Source of the DNA: Diploptera punctata
Taxonomy: Eukaryota > Arthropoda > Insecta > Blattodea > Blaberidae
DNA length: 64,000 nt
Assembly: GCA_030220185.1 (NCBI GenBank)
Contig: JASPKZ010002338.1
Location: 660,501 to 724,500 of the forward strand
Direction of reading: 5' to 3'
Below are positions 11,808 through 21,978 of this stretch, piece by piece (within the stretch, counting starts at the first letter, position 1; each line of letters opens with the position of its first letter). The position numbers and the translations under genes were made by a program. The notes below the pieces were generated by a model, which saw only the letters and a list, made by a program, of their open reading frames with translations, had not been told where the DNA came from and made no database searches.

Positions 11808-12050
11808 CTCGGCTGTAAAACATGGTAACTGACAAATTCTTGAAAATTGAGTTGTAGCATGTAAACTCTGATGTGTGACCTCTTGAAGCATTTGGTGCAC
11901 GTAGTTTTTACATCTGTCAATAGATGGCAGACGTATTGTCACAGTAAATAAAACTACATGCACCAAATGTTCAGGAGGTCACATATCACAGTTACGTGCT
12001 ACAACTCAATTTTCAAGAATGTCAGTTACCATGTTTTACAGCCGAGCCCT
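11808..12050. repeat. foldback element, about 240 bp
   Basis: gaagggctcggctgtaaaac at the left and gttttacagccgagcccttc at the right; the arms continue through caattttc/gaaaattg and gcatttggtgcacgtag. Nearly the whole length pairs. No coding sequence. Confidence 0.75.
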
Positions 12051-12054
12051 TCAT

Positions 12055-12243
12055 ATGATGGATGATAAATGACAATGAAGCACCACAAGAGTCGTTATCC
12101 TAAAATTAACCTAAATTCCAGACCATGGGCAAACACAAAAATAATTCTCTTTAGAGAAAAATTCCTATGGTCTGATCAGAAATCAAACCTAGGACCTTAT
12201 GAACTGTAGTCAGAAACGCTGTCCACTTGCCCATGAGGCCGAT
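12055..12243 (-). mobile_element. SINE family A, partial
   Basis: The minus strand begins ggcctcatgggcaagtggac, as in the 932 copy. Confidence 0.55.
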
Positions 12244-12269
12244 CAATTTATGAATATTAACATCAGTTT

Positions 12270-12715
12270 TATTTTAGAAAGAAAAATGACATTCAAACCA
12301 GGAATAGAACCCTGGACCTCTGACTCTGACTCAGTGTGATAACTGTTATGCCATTCAAACTTCCGATAGGAACGCCAAATTTCTTTCCACTTACACAATT
12401 CTCGTTTCATCCGAAGGCCGTTAACCATCGCTAACAACAACGTCATCTGACAACTTACATTCAAAGTATTTTATTGAGAATTTAAACATTGCTCTAAGCA
12501 GTAAAGCTTATTATTTTGATGTTATATTTTAAATTAACATTTTCAAGAATTGGATATAGTTTTATTTTAGATAGAAAAATTATGTTTAAACTGGGAGTCA
12601 AACCCCGGATCTCTGACTCTGGCATAATGGTTATCGTACAGACATGCAAGTAGAGATCCAGGGTTTGACTGCGGTTCGAACATAATTTTTCTTTCTAAAA
12701 TAAAAACTATGTCCC
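12270..12715. repeat. tRNA-like units with agaaaaat brackets
   Basis: Two antisense tRNA-like pieces (accctggacctctgactctg; accccggatctctgactctgg) each start within attttagaaagaaaaat-type DNA. The second is mirrored by a sense copy (gatccagggtttgactgcgg) closing with aatttttctttctaaaat. Confidence 0.5.
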
Positions 12716-13036
12716 ACGCCGTAGCCGAGTGGTTAAGGCAAGATATCTTGGCGCAGAGCTATAGGACTTGTGCTGGTTCAAGTCCCCATGGGGGAAGAAA
12801 TTTTCTCATGCAATTTCGGCCAGTATGGGACCGGTGTCCCCCAGCATCATGAGGCATTTGGGTAGCTACAATAAGTAGCAACTCCAGGTTGAGAAAACCA
12901 GCTATAATGGCTGGGGGACTTGACATGTCTACACTGGCTTATGATCATCTACCTCTGTGATTAACACATGTGGACGTGAGGCCAGCAGCCAGCTGGTAGG
13001 GCAAGAGCCTTCTAGGCCTGTCGCACTTGGAGTTAA
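12714..13036 (+). mobile_element. tRNA-headed SINE, family B
   Basis: Head ccgtagccgagtggttaagg (A box) and tggttcaagtcccc (B box), a body with gggaagaaattttctcatg and ccagtatgggaccggtg, near-identical to 21432-21776. Confidence 0.75.
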
Positions 13037-13124
13037 AATAAACTATATCCAATTCTGGAAAATGTTAGTTTAAAATATAACATATAACAGTATTTTGTAG
13101 GCATTAAACTTAACAATGATTTGT

Positions 13125-13850
13125 ATATCTATCTATCTATCTTCGGATTTTTACAGCTGTTGCAGTCTTCCTGTGCCAAACCTCCAAAGCCTATGATCTT
13201 GGGCATCTTCGATGCTTAGCCCTCTAGCTTGCATGACTGTTTTCATGTTTTCCTTCCATGTTAACCTTGGTCTCCCTCTTTCTTCTTTCTGTTCGGATGC
13301 CATTCATATAGTTGCTTTGGCCATCGCTCATCTTCCATTCTTAAAACATGTCCTAACCACTTTAATTCCTTCTCCTCAGTTCTTTCAATTATGCTTTCTT
13401 CTGCTTCCATTATGTTTCTAATTTCCTTATTTGTGACATGTTCTAATTTAGACTTTCTGGCACTTCTGCGTAAATAATCCATTTCTAGAGCTATTAGCCT
13501 ATTCTTTTAGTACTTATTGATTGTCCATACCTCACTTCCGTACATTGCAACAGATTCCACCAATGTTTTACCAATATATATTTTTTGTGTCTTTCCAAAT
13601 ATGCTTATCCCACCATATGGAATTAACGATGATATTATTTTGCTACTCAATTCAATTCTATGCTTTATGTTCTCTTTGACTATACCTTCAGTGTTATCCA
13701 TAATTATTCCCAAATATTTAGTTTGTTTCACTTGCTTTATTTGGATACCTTCTTCCAAAATTAAATTTTCTCTTTCATTGCTATTTATTGCCAGATATTC
13801 TGTTTTTTTTGTAAATTTACTGTGAGACCCCATGATTCATACGTGTTTTT
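13125..13850 (-). mobile_element. LINE 3' fragment
   Basis: Two minus-strand frames: 13507-13833 (NERENLILEEGIQIKQVKQ, KYLGIIMD, ESVAMYGSEVWTI) and 13261-13482 (DYLRRSARKSKLEHVTN, ELKWLGHVLRMEDERWPK). These are RTE-like post-RT domain pieces with a frameshift between them. Confidence 0.72.
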
Positions 13851-13882
13851 CAACCTTTTTATCATGAATTCCATATCATATT

Positions 13883-13888
<6 letters not shown>

Positions 13889-13917
<29 letters not shown>

Positions 13918-13919
13918 TG
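13889..13919 (+). repeat. (gt)n/(at)n microsatellite
   Basis: gtgtgtgtatatatatatat-type run adjoining the LINE fragment at 13125-13850. Confidence 0.8.
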
Positions 13920-14185
13920 TGAGCAGCAAAGCAAGCGAACCAATGGCCGGGGGATCGCTGATTAATTCCTGTATCCAGACTGACTCAGAGGTATACTCAG
14001 CCTCCTGTAAAACTAATACCAGGAAATTTCCTGGAGGTAAAAGTCAGTTGTAATGTTAACCCTACCTATTTATTATGTCATTGGCTACAAATTGTGATTC
14101 TTGCCTTCACATCCCCTTGGGCCTAAGTGGCCTATCAAAAGCCTACTTTTATTCATTCATTCTTCATTACGTGTATCCAGTTGCA

Positions 14186-14695
14186 GCTGATGACACGTAT
14201 ACATTGCATACTCATGGTGTGTAAGTTGCAATGTGGGGCTGCATATACATGCGGCTTATGTGGGCATTCAGCTGATGACACGTATCCATTGCATACTCAT
14301 GGTGTGTAAGTTGCAATGTGGGGCTGCATATACATGCGGCTTATGTGGGCATTCAGCTGATGACACGTATCCATTGCATACTCATGGTGTGTAAGTTGCA
14401 ATGTGGGGCTGCATATACATGCGGCTTATGTGGGCATTCAGCTGATGACACGTATCCATTGCATACTCATGGTGTGTAAGTTGCAATGTGGGGCTGCATA
14501 TACATGCGGCTTATGTGGGCATTCAGCTGATGACACGTATCCATTGCATACTCATGGTGTGTAAGTTGCAATGTGGGGCTGCATATACATGCGGCTTATG
14601 TGGGCATTCAGCTGATGACACGTATCCATTGCATACTCATGGTGTGTAAGTTGTAATGTGGGGCTGCATATACATGCGGCTTATGTGGGCATTGA
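14186..14695. repeat. 85-bp tandem repeat, 6 copies
   Basis: Units start gctgatgacacgtatccatt at 14186, 14271, 14356, 14441, 14526 and 14611, almost identical, so the array is young or homogenised. The sequence after it (14696-14900) reads partly open but was not recognised. Confidence 0.92.
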
Positions 14696-14899
14696 ATGTC
14701 CACGAGATTATAGGATAGACAGAAATGAACCCTTCGGCCTTGAATACTCTAATACCATCAGAGTCGAAGAAAACAAGAGGTCAGTTAAGGGAGACTGGAT
14801 AGGAAAGTAAAAAAGAGGGATCTGGTACTAGAAAAAGAAGAAATACCAGATCATTGTATAACCCACCAAGCTGACCAGTTGTAGTCCATCCCTTTAGTC

Positions 14900-15400
14900 C
14901 ATATTGCATAAACAATATGTTAACAGCTGCACCACGAGAAGGTAGGGATTGGTCGCTGGATTATTGTCCAGGTTGGTTTTTGTAAGCTTTCAATCTAGAA
15001 AGAATTAGAGGGTCTTCTCCCTGTTTAAAACAATAACCCTTTGCAGCCAAGCCAACCTTTATATTATATTTGTACATTCTACATTATTATTATTAAAGTT
15101 ACAGTGTATATTATGTTTAGATTGTTGTTACTAGAGACCGGATGTTAGGGAAAATGCCTATAGTTATTTATTATAGATATTGTAAAAGTGACTTCATATA
15201 AATTCATACCGATGACACTAGAGTTGTTTTCCATGAAGTTCATTTTGCCTATAAATGCCTATTTCAGCTTACAATGCCTATAAATGCCTATTTGCCATTT
15301 TTTCTTTTTCTCGAAATTAAATTAGTATTTAAAAAAAAATCAATTGAAATGGACAAACTTCATGACATATATAATTTCATAAAAAATTTCAAGTGTTCTG
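14900..15400. other. intronic DNA, possible decayed DNA transposon
   Basis: The phrase tgcctataaatgcctattt is repeated (15247-15298). I recall similar wording from insect hAT-type repeats but cannot support a call. Confidence 0.3.
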
Positions 15401-15404
15401 GAGT

Positions 15405-15540
15405 AAGCTTCCTGACATTTGTCTTACAGGTGAGGAAAAGCCCTGAAAAAACCTCACCCAGGACCCTCTCCTGACCGGGAATCGAACCTGGTCTGCTGCA
15501 TGACAAGGCACCAAGTTACTTCGAGACCACAGCGGTGAAC
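15405..15540 (-). mobile_element. SINE family A, head only
   Basis: The minus-strand head contains cgctgtggtctcgaag, and cctgacatttgtcttacagg is shared with 11375-11400. Confidence 0.55.
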
Positions 15541-15689
15541 ACATACAATATAAAGCATCTTAAATCAGAAAGAGTCATTCTCGTTTTCGGGTAGCTAATT
15601 CATATATCATAATATAAATATAAAAAAATTATTCATTTTCTCTCATCAAATGAAGATTTAGGAATAAAAAATTAAATAATTATGGTTGG

Positions 15690-15990
15690 TATCTAATGTC
15701 GAGCACTTGATAATGAAATCATTCGCTCTCTTGCACTACAATATTTAGCAGAAAGGCTGGTCTCTTCTACAAAAGCTGGGCAACGGAGGAGATGGTTTCT
15801 TTCCATATCTTCATTTAAATTGCAAAAAGGGCATTTAGATGAATCTGTTATGCCAATTCTGTGTAGGTGTTTATTCAGGCAGTCATGTCCCGTTAGCAGT
15901 CTGAATGTTGCTACTGCAGATTTTCTTTGTAATGTAGTAATGTCATAAGCTTGTAGATTTTCCCATTCCTTTCCAGATGTTATTCTTCTC
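15690..15990 (-). mobile_element. LINE C-terminal zinc-knuckle fragment
   Basis: Near reverse complement of 37800-38010: minus-strand HRIGITDSSKCPFCNLNEDM-type region with the CPFC...H....C motif of a LINE C-terminus. Confidence 0.65.
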
Positions 15991-16700
15991 TAAGTTTATT
16001 GATATATTTATTTGAGATAATTCTTTTGATAGAGTGAAAGGAAACTGGAGTAGAAGTTGGGTTTGAAACAATTCACACATACAATATAAAACATCTTAAA
16101 TCAGAAAGAGTTCATTCTCGTTTTCAGATAGATAATTAATTTATCATAAAGGCCTTAATTCTGTCAGGTAAAATAATATAATATATAAAAAAAATATTAT
16201 TCATTTTCTTTCATCAAGTGAAGATATAGAAATAATTTTTTTTTATTATAGAAATAAAAAATTAAATAATTATTTGTCTTGGTATTAATTAGATGTTGCA
16301 CTCTTCTTTTTCATATTCATCATTTAGAGACTTGAATATACAGTCATTTTATTAATTGTGAACTTACTGAATTCCAAGTAGAGGATACTGAAAACTTTTA
16401 TATATCTTATAAACTTGAACATGGCTTCTGTCTGGGGTGGTAAGACAAATTTTCAACTTGTATCCCATTTTTTTTTATTTAATTGATGTTCTTTACAGCT
16501 TTGTGTGACTGGATAGTGGAGTCAAGTGACAAGTAAACACTAAAATATTATATGTAGAATAAAAAAAGAAACACACTTACACAAACTTTCAGAAGTTGTT
16601 CAAGGTTTCTGGCTGAGAATTTTAATGTAAGGAATTGATGGTTTCCAGTAGGCCTATCTTATTATAAAATAATTTGATGTTAATGTATCAGACAATAAAA
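15990..16700. other. AT-rich DNA duplicating 15540-15690
   Basis: The stretch 16077-16290 repeats 15541-15680 (acatacaatataaagcatcttaaatcag), an old direct duplication on either side of the LINE fragment at 15690-15990. Confidence 0.5.
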
Positions 16701-16761
16701 ACATTGATCCCTATTAGGTTCGTCTTCCGGGCATATAGGCCGTGGTCCAGTCGTTCTTCTA

Positions 16762-16802
16762 CTCGACGTTTCGTCTACTGCTGCGGTAGACATCATCAGG
16801 AG
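16762..16802 (-). ncRNA. hammerhead ribozyme motif
   Basis: Stem I CTC/GAG, core CTGATGA, stem II GTCTAC/GTAGAC with 7-nt loop, GAAA, stem III ACGT (self-complementary, no loop), C at the cleavage position. Mirror of 17106-17146. Confidence 0.75.
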
Positions 16803-17027
16803 ATACTGCGTGCTCTCTGTGAACTCCTCAACAGTCGGCTGCAGACTGGCTGGTCGTTGGAAACTCCCTCCCTATTTATAGGCACGCCCCTGGTGGAGAG
16901 GCGGTTTTCTGCACGGTCCGTGTTGTCGTACGACAACGAACCCTATGACTTCTACTAGCGACAGCCTGGACAAAACAGCATGCAACACGGACCGTGCAGA
17001 AAACCGCCTCTCCACCAGGGGCGTGCC

Positions 17028-17035
17028 TATAAATA
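17028..17035 (+). promoter_or_regulatory. TATA box in a palindrome arm
   Basis: TATAAATA, followed by ggga, lies 81 bp upstream of the hammerhead core. Equivalent boxes occur at 17859-17866, 45719-45726 and 47173-47180 in related palindromes, which suggests an element promoter. No start site is proven. Confidence 0.55.
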
Positions 17036-17105
17036 GGGAGGGAGTTTCCAACGACCAGCCAGTCTGCAGCCGACTGTTGAGGAGTTCACAGAGAGCACAC
17101 AGTAT

Positions 17106-17146
17106 CTCCTGATGATGTCTACCGCAGCAGTAGACGAAACGTCGAG
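17106..17146 (+). ncRNA. hammerhead ribozyme motif
   Basis: Stem I CTC/GAG, CTGATGA at 17109-17115, stem II GTCTAC (17117-17122)/GTAGAC (17130-17135), GAAA at 17136-17139, then ACGT and C17 at 17143. All core bases are canonical. Stem III cannot form a loop within one molecule, so pairing between two copies is implied. Confidence 0.78.
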
Positions 17147-17499
17147 TAGAAGAACGACTGGACCACGGCCTATATGCCCGGAAGACGAACCTAATAGGGA
17201 TCAAGACACCGGCTGTGAAAGCCTACAGTTATAAATAAAAACATTGTCCATGTACATATAAATGCAGCAAAAAATGGAATTATATTACTATTTGTTCTTG
17301 GGATTTTTGCTCTTAAATGAATCATGTGAAATTTCTAAAGATATTCATATATTAATTAAATAAAAATAAAACACAGTTTTATTTGATTTTCATATTTATT
17401 TATGACTGTTTCTCAGTACTGTGGTACCTTTACCTGAGTTTTATTGAGAAGTAATGAACAAGAAAAAGGTTTTATTTGTCACATATTCTAAAATCTCTC

Positions 17500-18035
17500 T
17501 CAAATAACACATAACACTTTGATCTTGAAGAAGATTTTCGGGCTGTAGGCCGTGGTCGTGAGGCTTGTAGTTCCCCGACGTTTCACCAGAGACTGCATCT
17601 GGCATCCTCTAGGGTTGTCTTGAGACTGGCAATTCTGTCCGCTGTCTGTCTTATTTATACGTTCACCGTGATGTGTTCGTAAGTTGTATTCTGCCTTCTG
17701 ATTGGTCAGTGTTAGGAACTTCCATTGCTCCAATGAAATTGCTGTTTGATGGTCTAGTCGACTGTACGTTATATCTGTCTTCTGATTGGTCAGCGGTAGG
17801 GTCTTCCATTGTTCCACTGAAATTGCAGATACAACTTACGAACACATCGTGGTGAACGTATAAATAAGACAGACAGCGGACAGAATTGCCAGTCTCAAGA
17901 CAACCCTTGAGGATGCCAGACGCAGTCTCTGGTGAAACGTCGGGGAACTACAAGCCTCACGACCACGGCCTACAGCCCGAAAATCTTCTTCAAGATCATC
18001 ATAGCAACTCCGACCGTGAAAGTCTACGTGAATAC
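17500..18035. mobile_element. Penelope-like palindrome (TTGAGGA-core family)
   Basis: Inverted arms with gaagatttt cgggctgtaggcc at the outside and a TATA box at 17859-17866. The right arm holds a hammerhead-like fold at 17904-17944. It is related to 46965-47345. Confidence 0.75.
17904..17944 (+). ncRNA. hammerhead-like motif, U at core position 3
   Basis: Stem I CCC/GGG, core TTGAGGA (C3 replaced), stem II GCCAGA/TCTGGT, GAAA, then ACGT and C. Stem I differs from the CTC/GAG family yet still pairs. Confidence 0.55.
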
Positions 18036-18769
18036 ACATAACACTTTGTTTCCCTGCTCCTCCACAAAGTACTTGTTGGTCCAGAATTAGACTAATTCTC
18101 CCTACATTCGGAATCAACTTTGCGTTTTTTTGAAAGTATTTTCTCGCTTTAACACTATTTTTACAACTAGTCCGTGCACAGGCTACTGTTTGATTGACAA
18201 TATAACAAGCAAAACAATTAATGTTCAAAGTTTGGAGTGGGGGAGAAAATGGTAAATAAGGGATGAATCATTACTTTGTCAAGAGAAGCGGTGACACCTC
18301 AAATCCACATTCCAGAGGGATGAATTTCACACAGGGATGTCCAAACTATATAGATGTTACATTTTAAAATCTAAATTAAAAGTCTAGATGCTAGGATGAA
18401 ATGAGATTTAACAGTGAGTATCTTAGAAACATTTAAATGACATCTTGAACCTGGTAGCTTCAGGAATTATGGCCAACATCTTGGAGTTAATAACTCATTG
18501 CGATGGCAGGTGAAGAGTTAATATTGGAAGAACATACCCTACTGAGATAGTCTGCCACTCCCACAGCCACAGATGAGATGTTGAGGGAGTTATTATCTCT
18601 GAGACCAGGGTAACAATTCCTGGAAGAGAGCAAGTTCAAGATGATTGACACCAGGCATGGAAGTCTGATCCACCAATATCAAATCACTCATAATAACTGA
18701 TGAGGTACCAATTTCTTATATCAAAATAATAAGCCAAAGTATATGAAACAGTTTTTATTTTAATATACT

Positions 18770-19200
18770 ATAGGAAGTAACATTAAGAGGTTTATATTTG
18801 AAGAGAAAAATTTTCGCCTAGACCGAGACTCGAACCCGGGACCTTTGGCTTGCCAGGCCAAATGCTCTACTAACTGAGCTACCGAGGCGAGTTACAATAT
18901 AGATGCAAATTTTTCTCTCATATACATTGTAATTCCCTCTCGCCAAATGCTTTTGAAACCATTGTTTCTATCTTTGCAAATGGCGGCTTCTTAGTTAAGA
19001 AGACATTTATTGGGAATTTAACATTACTTTATAAAGCTAGTAAGGCTTCTAATGATGTTTTTATTATTGATTTAACATTTCTCACTGAAAGATAAATTAT
19101 ATTTGAAGAGAAAAATTTTCGAGTCTCGGTCTAGGCGAAAATTTTTCTCTTCAAATATAATTTATCTTTCAGTGAGAAATGTTAAATCAATAATAAAAAC
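18770..19200. repeat. tRNA-like unit in an AGAGAAAAATT-bracketed foldback, with outer box
   Basis: An aagtaacattaagaggttt outer box opens the region. At 18820-18890 (minus) is a tRNA-like sequence ending cgcctagacc, with a B box read on the minus strand as GGGTTCGAGTC. Further on, gaagagaaaaattttcg is followed almost at once by its complement (19108-19162), a collapsed copy with the tRNA-like centre deleted. Confidence 0.6.
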
Positions 19201-19267
19201 ATCATTAAGAGGTCTGTTTAATAATTAAGACATGTTGTCTGTTCGTTCTTACCTCTTACAGTTTTTT

Positions 19268-19311
19268 TGTCGAACATATGTTTCAAGGCTTCTTAGCCCC
19301 ATCGTCAGCAA
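19268..19311 (-). ncRNA. hammerhead ribozyme motif
   Basis: Minus strand: stem I (3 pairs, one wobble), CTGACGA, T, stem II GGGGCT/AGCCTT, GAAA, self-complementary ACATATGT, U at the cleavage position, then CGA. Core complete. The right-arm copy at 19760-19802 keeps CTGACGA and GAAA but has a damaged stem II. Confidence 0.72.
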
Positions 19312-19413
19312 TTACAGACTGAATTTTCTCAAGTTGTTGGCCCTGATTCTTGATTCCTGCTCTCTCTGCCTCTGGTCCAATGAATTACTAATGAGTATAT
19401 ATATATATATATC

Positions 19414-19640
19414 AAATAAAATGTGAAGACTGTGATAAGATATACACAGGGAAAACAAAAAGAAATTAAACCATTAGAACTAAAGAACACATAAGAAATG
19501 TAAAAAAAGGGGAAGTAGAAAAATCACATTTGGTCAGAAAAACATATAATAGATGTAAACACAAAATTATTAAAACAGTTAGAAAACAAAAATGAACTCA
19601 CCATATGGGGAAAAATCTATATACAGAAGAACAAGGAAAG
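19414..19640 (+). pseudogene. Penelope-like GIY-YIG endonuclease remnant
   Basis: Translation in the frame of 19420 reads KCEDCDKIYTGKTKRN, stop, TIRTKEHIRNVKKGEVEKSH. The paired cysteines, Y-x-G-K-T-K-R and the R..EH helix are the signature of the C-terminal GIY-YIG nuclease of Penelope-like retroelements. Stops and frame changes make it non-functional. Its place between hammerhead-bearing inverted arms ties these palindromes to Penelope-like elements. Confidence 0.75.
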
Positions 19641-19859
19641 AATTATGAACTTTGAAATTCCCACAGAAAGGAACCTCATTAGTAAATTCATTGGACCAGA
19701 GGCAGAGAGAGCAGGAATCAAGAATCAGGGCTGACAACTTGAGAAAATTCAGTCTGTAATTGCTGACGATGAGGCTAAGAAACTTTGAAACACATGTTCG
19801 ACAAAAACAACCATAAGAGGTAAGAATGAATAGACAAAATGTTCTAATTATATGAAACA

Positions 19860-20695
19860 GTGTTTGAAAATTGTCATTCTGCATAATTAAGATTTGTAAC
19901 TTGAGCCAAATGAAAAATTAAGAATTGTGCCAAGTAGATTAAAAAGCTTTTGATAATTGACTCTGTAATATTGTAAAAAAGTACATTCTTAAGGATAATT
20001 GTGAATAAAATTTGAAATATTACAAATATTGAAACAGTAGTTTAAAGAAATTTCCTATCTATTCTTTAATGATATTATGACAGTCAAAATTCGGGAAAAA
20101 AAATCAACTTAAAAGTATATTTTTAAAAGCTTGTACTGTAGATTTTAGTATAAAAAGGAGAAAAAACATGCATAATATAATTCAGTTGTGTAGGCCGTAC
20201 AGTAGAAAAAGGTTGAGACCCATGTTAACACAGATCAATGATTGATTTTAAAGAAATAAAATAATGTAAATAATACACTGCCTGAAAGTGAATGGGATAA
20301 TGCTGGGATAGATAGAAAGAAACAAGTATTTTTGCATGCATTAAATAACAAAAAAATTCAAACCAGAATCCATAAATGTTAAAACCAAGAGCATAACATG
20401 CATGAATGAAGTCCAACAGGCCTGTTTAATACTGTCTGATTGTGAATTCAATGCTTTTCAATATTTAATTTCTCTTAAAATAAACAATAACATTTTGGTA
20501 AATGTATATATACATTTATACAGTATATAAGTTTGTAAACTCTCCAAAAGTATGGGACTTAAACATTCAGTGAAATGAGCTCAGACAGCAAAAATGTTAA
20601 TTTAATTTCCTCAATTAATAACAAAATTAATAATTATACATATAATTAATTTTAAATAATCAACACTAGTAAAATTCATATCAAATTCCATTGAG
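19860..20695. other. intronic AT-rich DNA, nothing recognised
   Basis: No supported gene or element. The 63-codon minus frame at 20225-20416 has no recognisable domain. Confidence 0.5.
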
Positions 20696-20699
20696 GTGA

Positions 20700-21165
20700 A
20701 GTCATGTGATGAAAGTTAAAAAATTAAATTGTACCTGTTGGTAGGTGCCGTCGTCCTCAACTTTGTAAAAATATTGTATATAAAATTAACTGGAGCACTT
20801 TCGATAGTTATCTTCCATCTTCTGCAGGTTGAGCTTCCGCTACTCGTTGTTGTTGTGTACGGTGATGTATACTCCAACTGTTTGTAGCTGCAACTGACCT
20901 GTTCTTGACTATGTCATATAATGAGAACGCACCCCAGTCAAACCCATTATACGACATCGTCAAGAACAAGTCAATTGCTGCTACAAACAGTTGGAGTATA
21001 CATCACCATACACAACAACGAGTAGCAGAAGCTCAACCTGCAGAAGATGGAAGATAACTTCCGAAAGTGCTCCAGTAATTTTATATACAATATTTTAACA
21101 AAGTTGAGGACAGCGACACCTACCAACAGGTACAATTTAATTTTTTAACTTTCACCATTTTAAAT
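20700..21165. mobile_element. Penelope-like palindrome (GGAAG stem II family)
   Basis: Arms run from tacctgttggtaggtgccg inward, with cgagtagcagaagctcaacc before the ribozyme-like core; the centre is about 90 bp. A second copy with a shorter centre is at 54545-54935. Confidence 0.8.
21038..21075 (+). ncRNA. hammerhead-like motif
   Basis: Stem I CTG/CAG, core CAGAAGA (U4 changed to A), T, stem II GGAAG/CTTCC with ATAA loop, GAAA, stem III AG/CT, C. The mirror at 20790-20827 has extra damage in stem II. Confidence 0.6.
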
Positions 21166-21431
21166 AAATTTTACATTAATGAATAAAACATCCAGTTTTA
21201 GGTTCTAAATATTATTAAACAAGTAAAAATAATGAATTCTTATATTAATATATCATATGTTATAAATTTAATATATTTTAAAGTTCATTAGGTAACTCGC
21301 ATCATTATTTGATATTGAATAATGGGAAATATTTGTTTAAATGCAATGTTTTATATAAATTGTACACTCATTAAGTTATGTAAGTAGGAAATAACACTAT
21401 GAGGTTTATTTTAATTTTGTTTATTTGTTTC

Positions 21432-21776
21432 GTCCCGCGCCGTAGTCGAGCGGTTAAGGTAGGAAGCCTTGGCGCAGAGCTACGGGACTTGCACTGGTTC
21501 GAGTCTCCATGGGGGAAGAAATTTTCTCATGGTATTTTGGCCAGTATGGGACCGGTGCCCACTCAGCATCGTGAGGCAATTGGGTAGCTACAATAAGTAG
21601 CGGCTCCAGGTTGAGGAACCAGCTATAACGGCTGGGGGACTCGACATGCTAACCACATGTCACCGCTACACTGGCTGTTGATCATCTACTTCTGTGATTG
21701 ACACATGTGGATGTGAAGGGCCAGCAGCCGGCTGGTAAAAGGGCAACCGCTGAAAAGTGGAAAGACACTCAATCAG
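21432..21776 (+). mobile_element. tRNA-headed SINE, family B, with target duplication
   Basis: Flanked by ttatttgtttc at 21421-21431 and 21777-21787. Same head and body as 12714-13036. It interrupts a Penelope-like palindrome. Confidence 0.82.
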
Positions 21777-21935
21777 TTATTTGTTTCTTGACTCACCTCA
21801 AACTTCTTAACTCCCTTGCATATCTAAACTTCGTCACTGTATTTGTGACATTCTCAATGCTGTTCACGTTCACAACTGACGTCCAATGGTCAGTGGTCAT
21901 TGGAGACCATTGGACGTCAGTTGTGGACGTGAACA

Positions 21936-21978
21936 GCATTGAGAATGTCACAAATACAGTGATGAAATCTAGATCTGC
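21936..21978 (+). ncRNA. hammerhead-like motif with altered core
   Basis: Stem I GCA/TGC, core TTGAGAA (C3 and G8 changed), stem II built on GTCAC and its partner, GAAA, self-complementary ATCTAGAT, C. The fold is kept but the core changes should abolish cleavage. Confidence 0.5.

Larger units (their letters stand above)
16705..17220. mobile_element. Penelope-like palindrome with TATA boxes
   Basis: Near-perfect inverted arms of about 200 bp each. Each arm has TATAAATA (16873-16880 minus, 17028-17035 plus) about 80 bp upstream of a complete hammerhead core, then a downstream phrase containing ggcctatatgcccg that is shared loosely with 17500-18035, 45130-45905 and 46965-47345. Confidence 0.8.
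19190..19850. mobile_element. Penelope-like palindrome with internal GIY-YIG remnant
   Basis: Left arm ttcttacctcttacag...gtcgaacatatgtttcaagg and its mirrored right arm (19730-19830) flank about 330 bp of broken coding sequence. It shares the arm with the truncated copy at 36440-36540. Confidence 0.8.

Noticed and set aside
16674..17204. Two open frames (plus 16674-16958, minus 16872-17204) giving almost the same protein
   Set aside because: They are the two arms of one palindrome read outward; the reading frames run through the ribozyme and TATA regions and contain no known domain.
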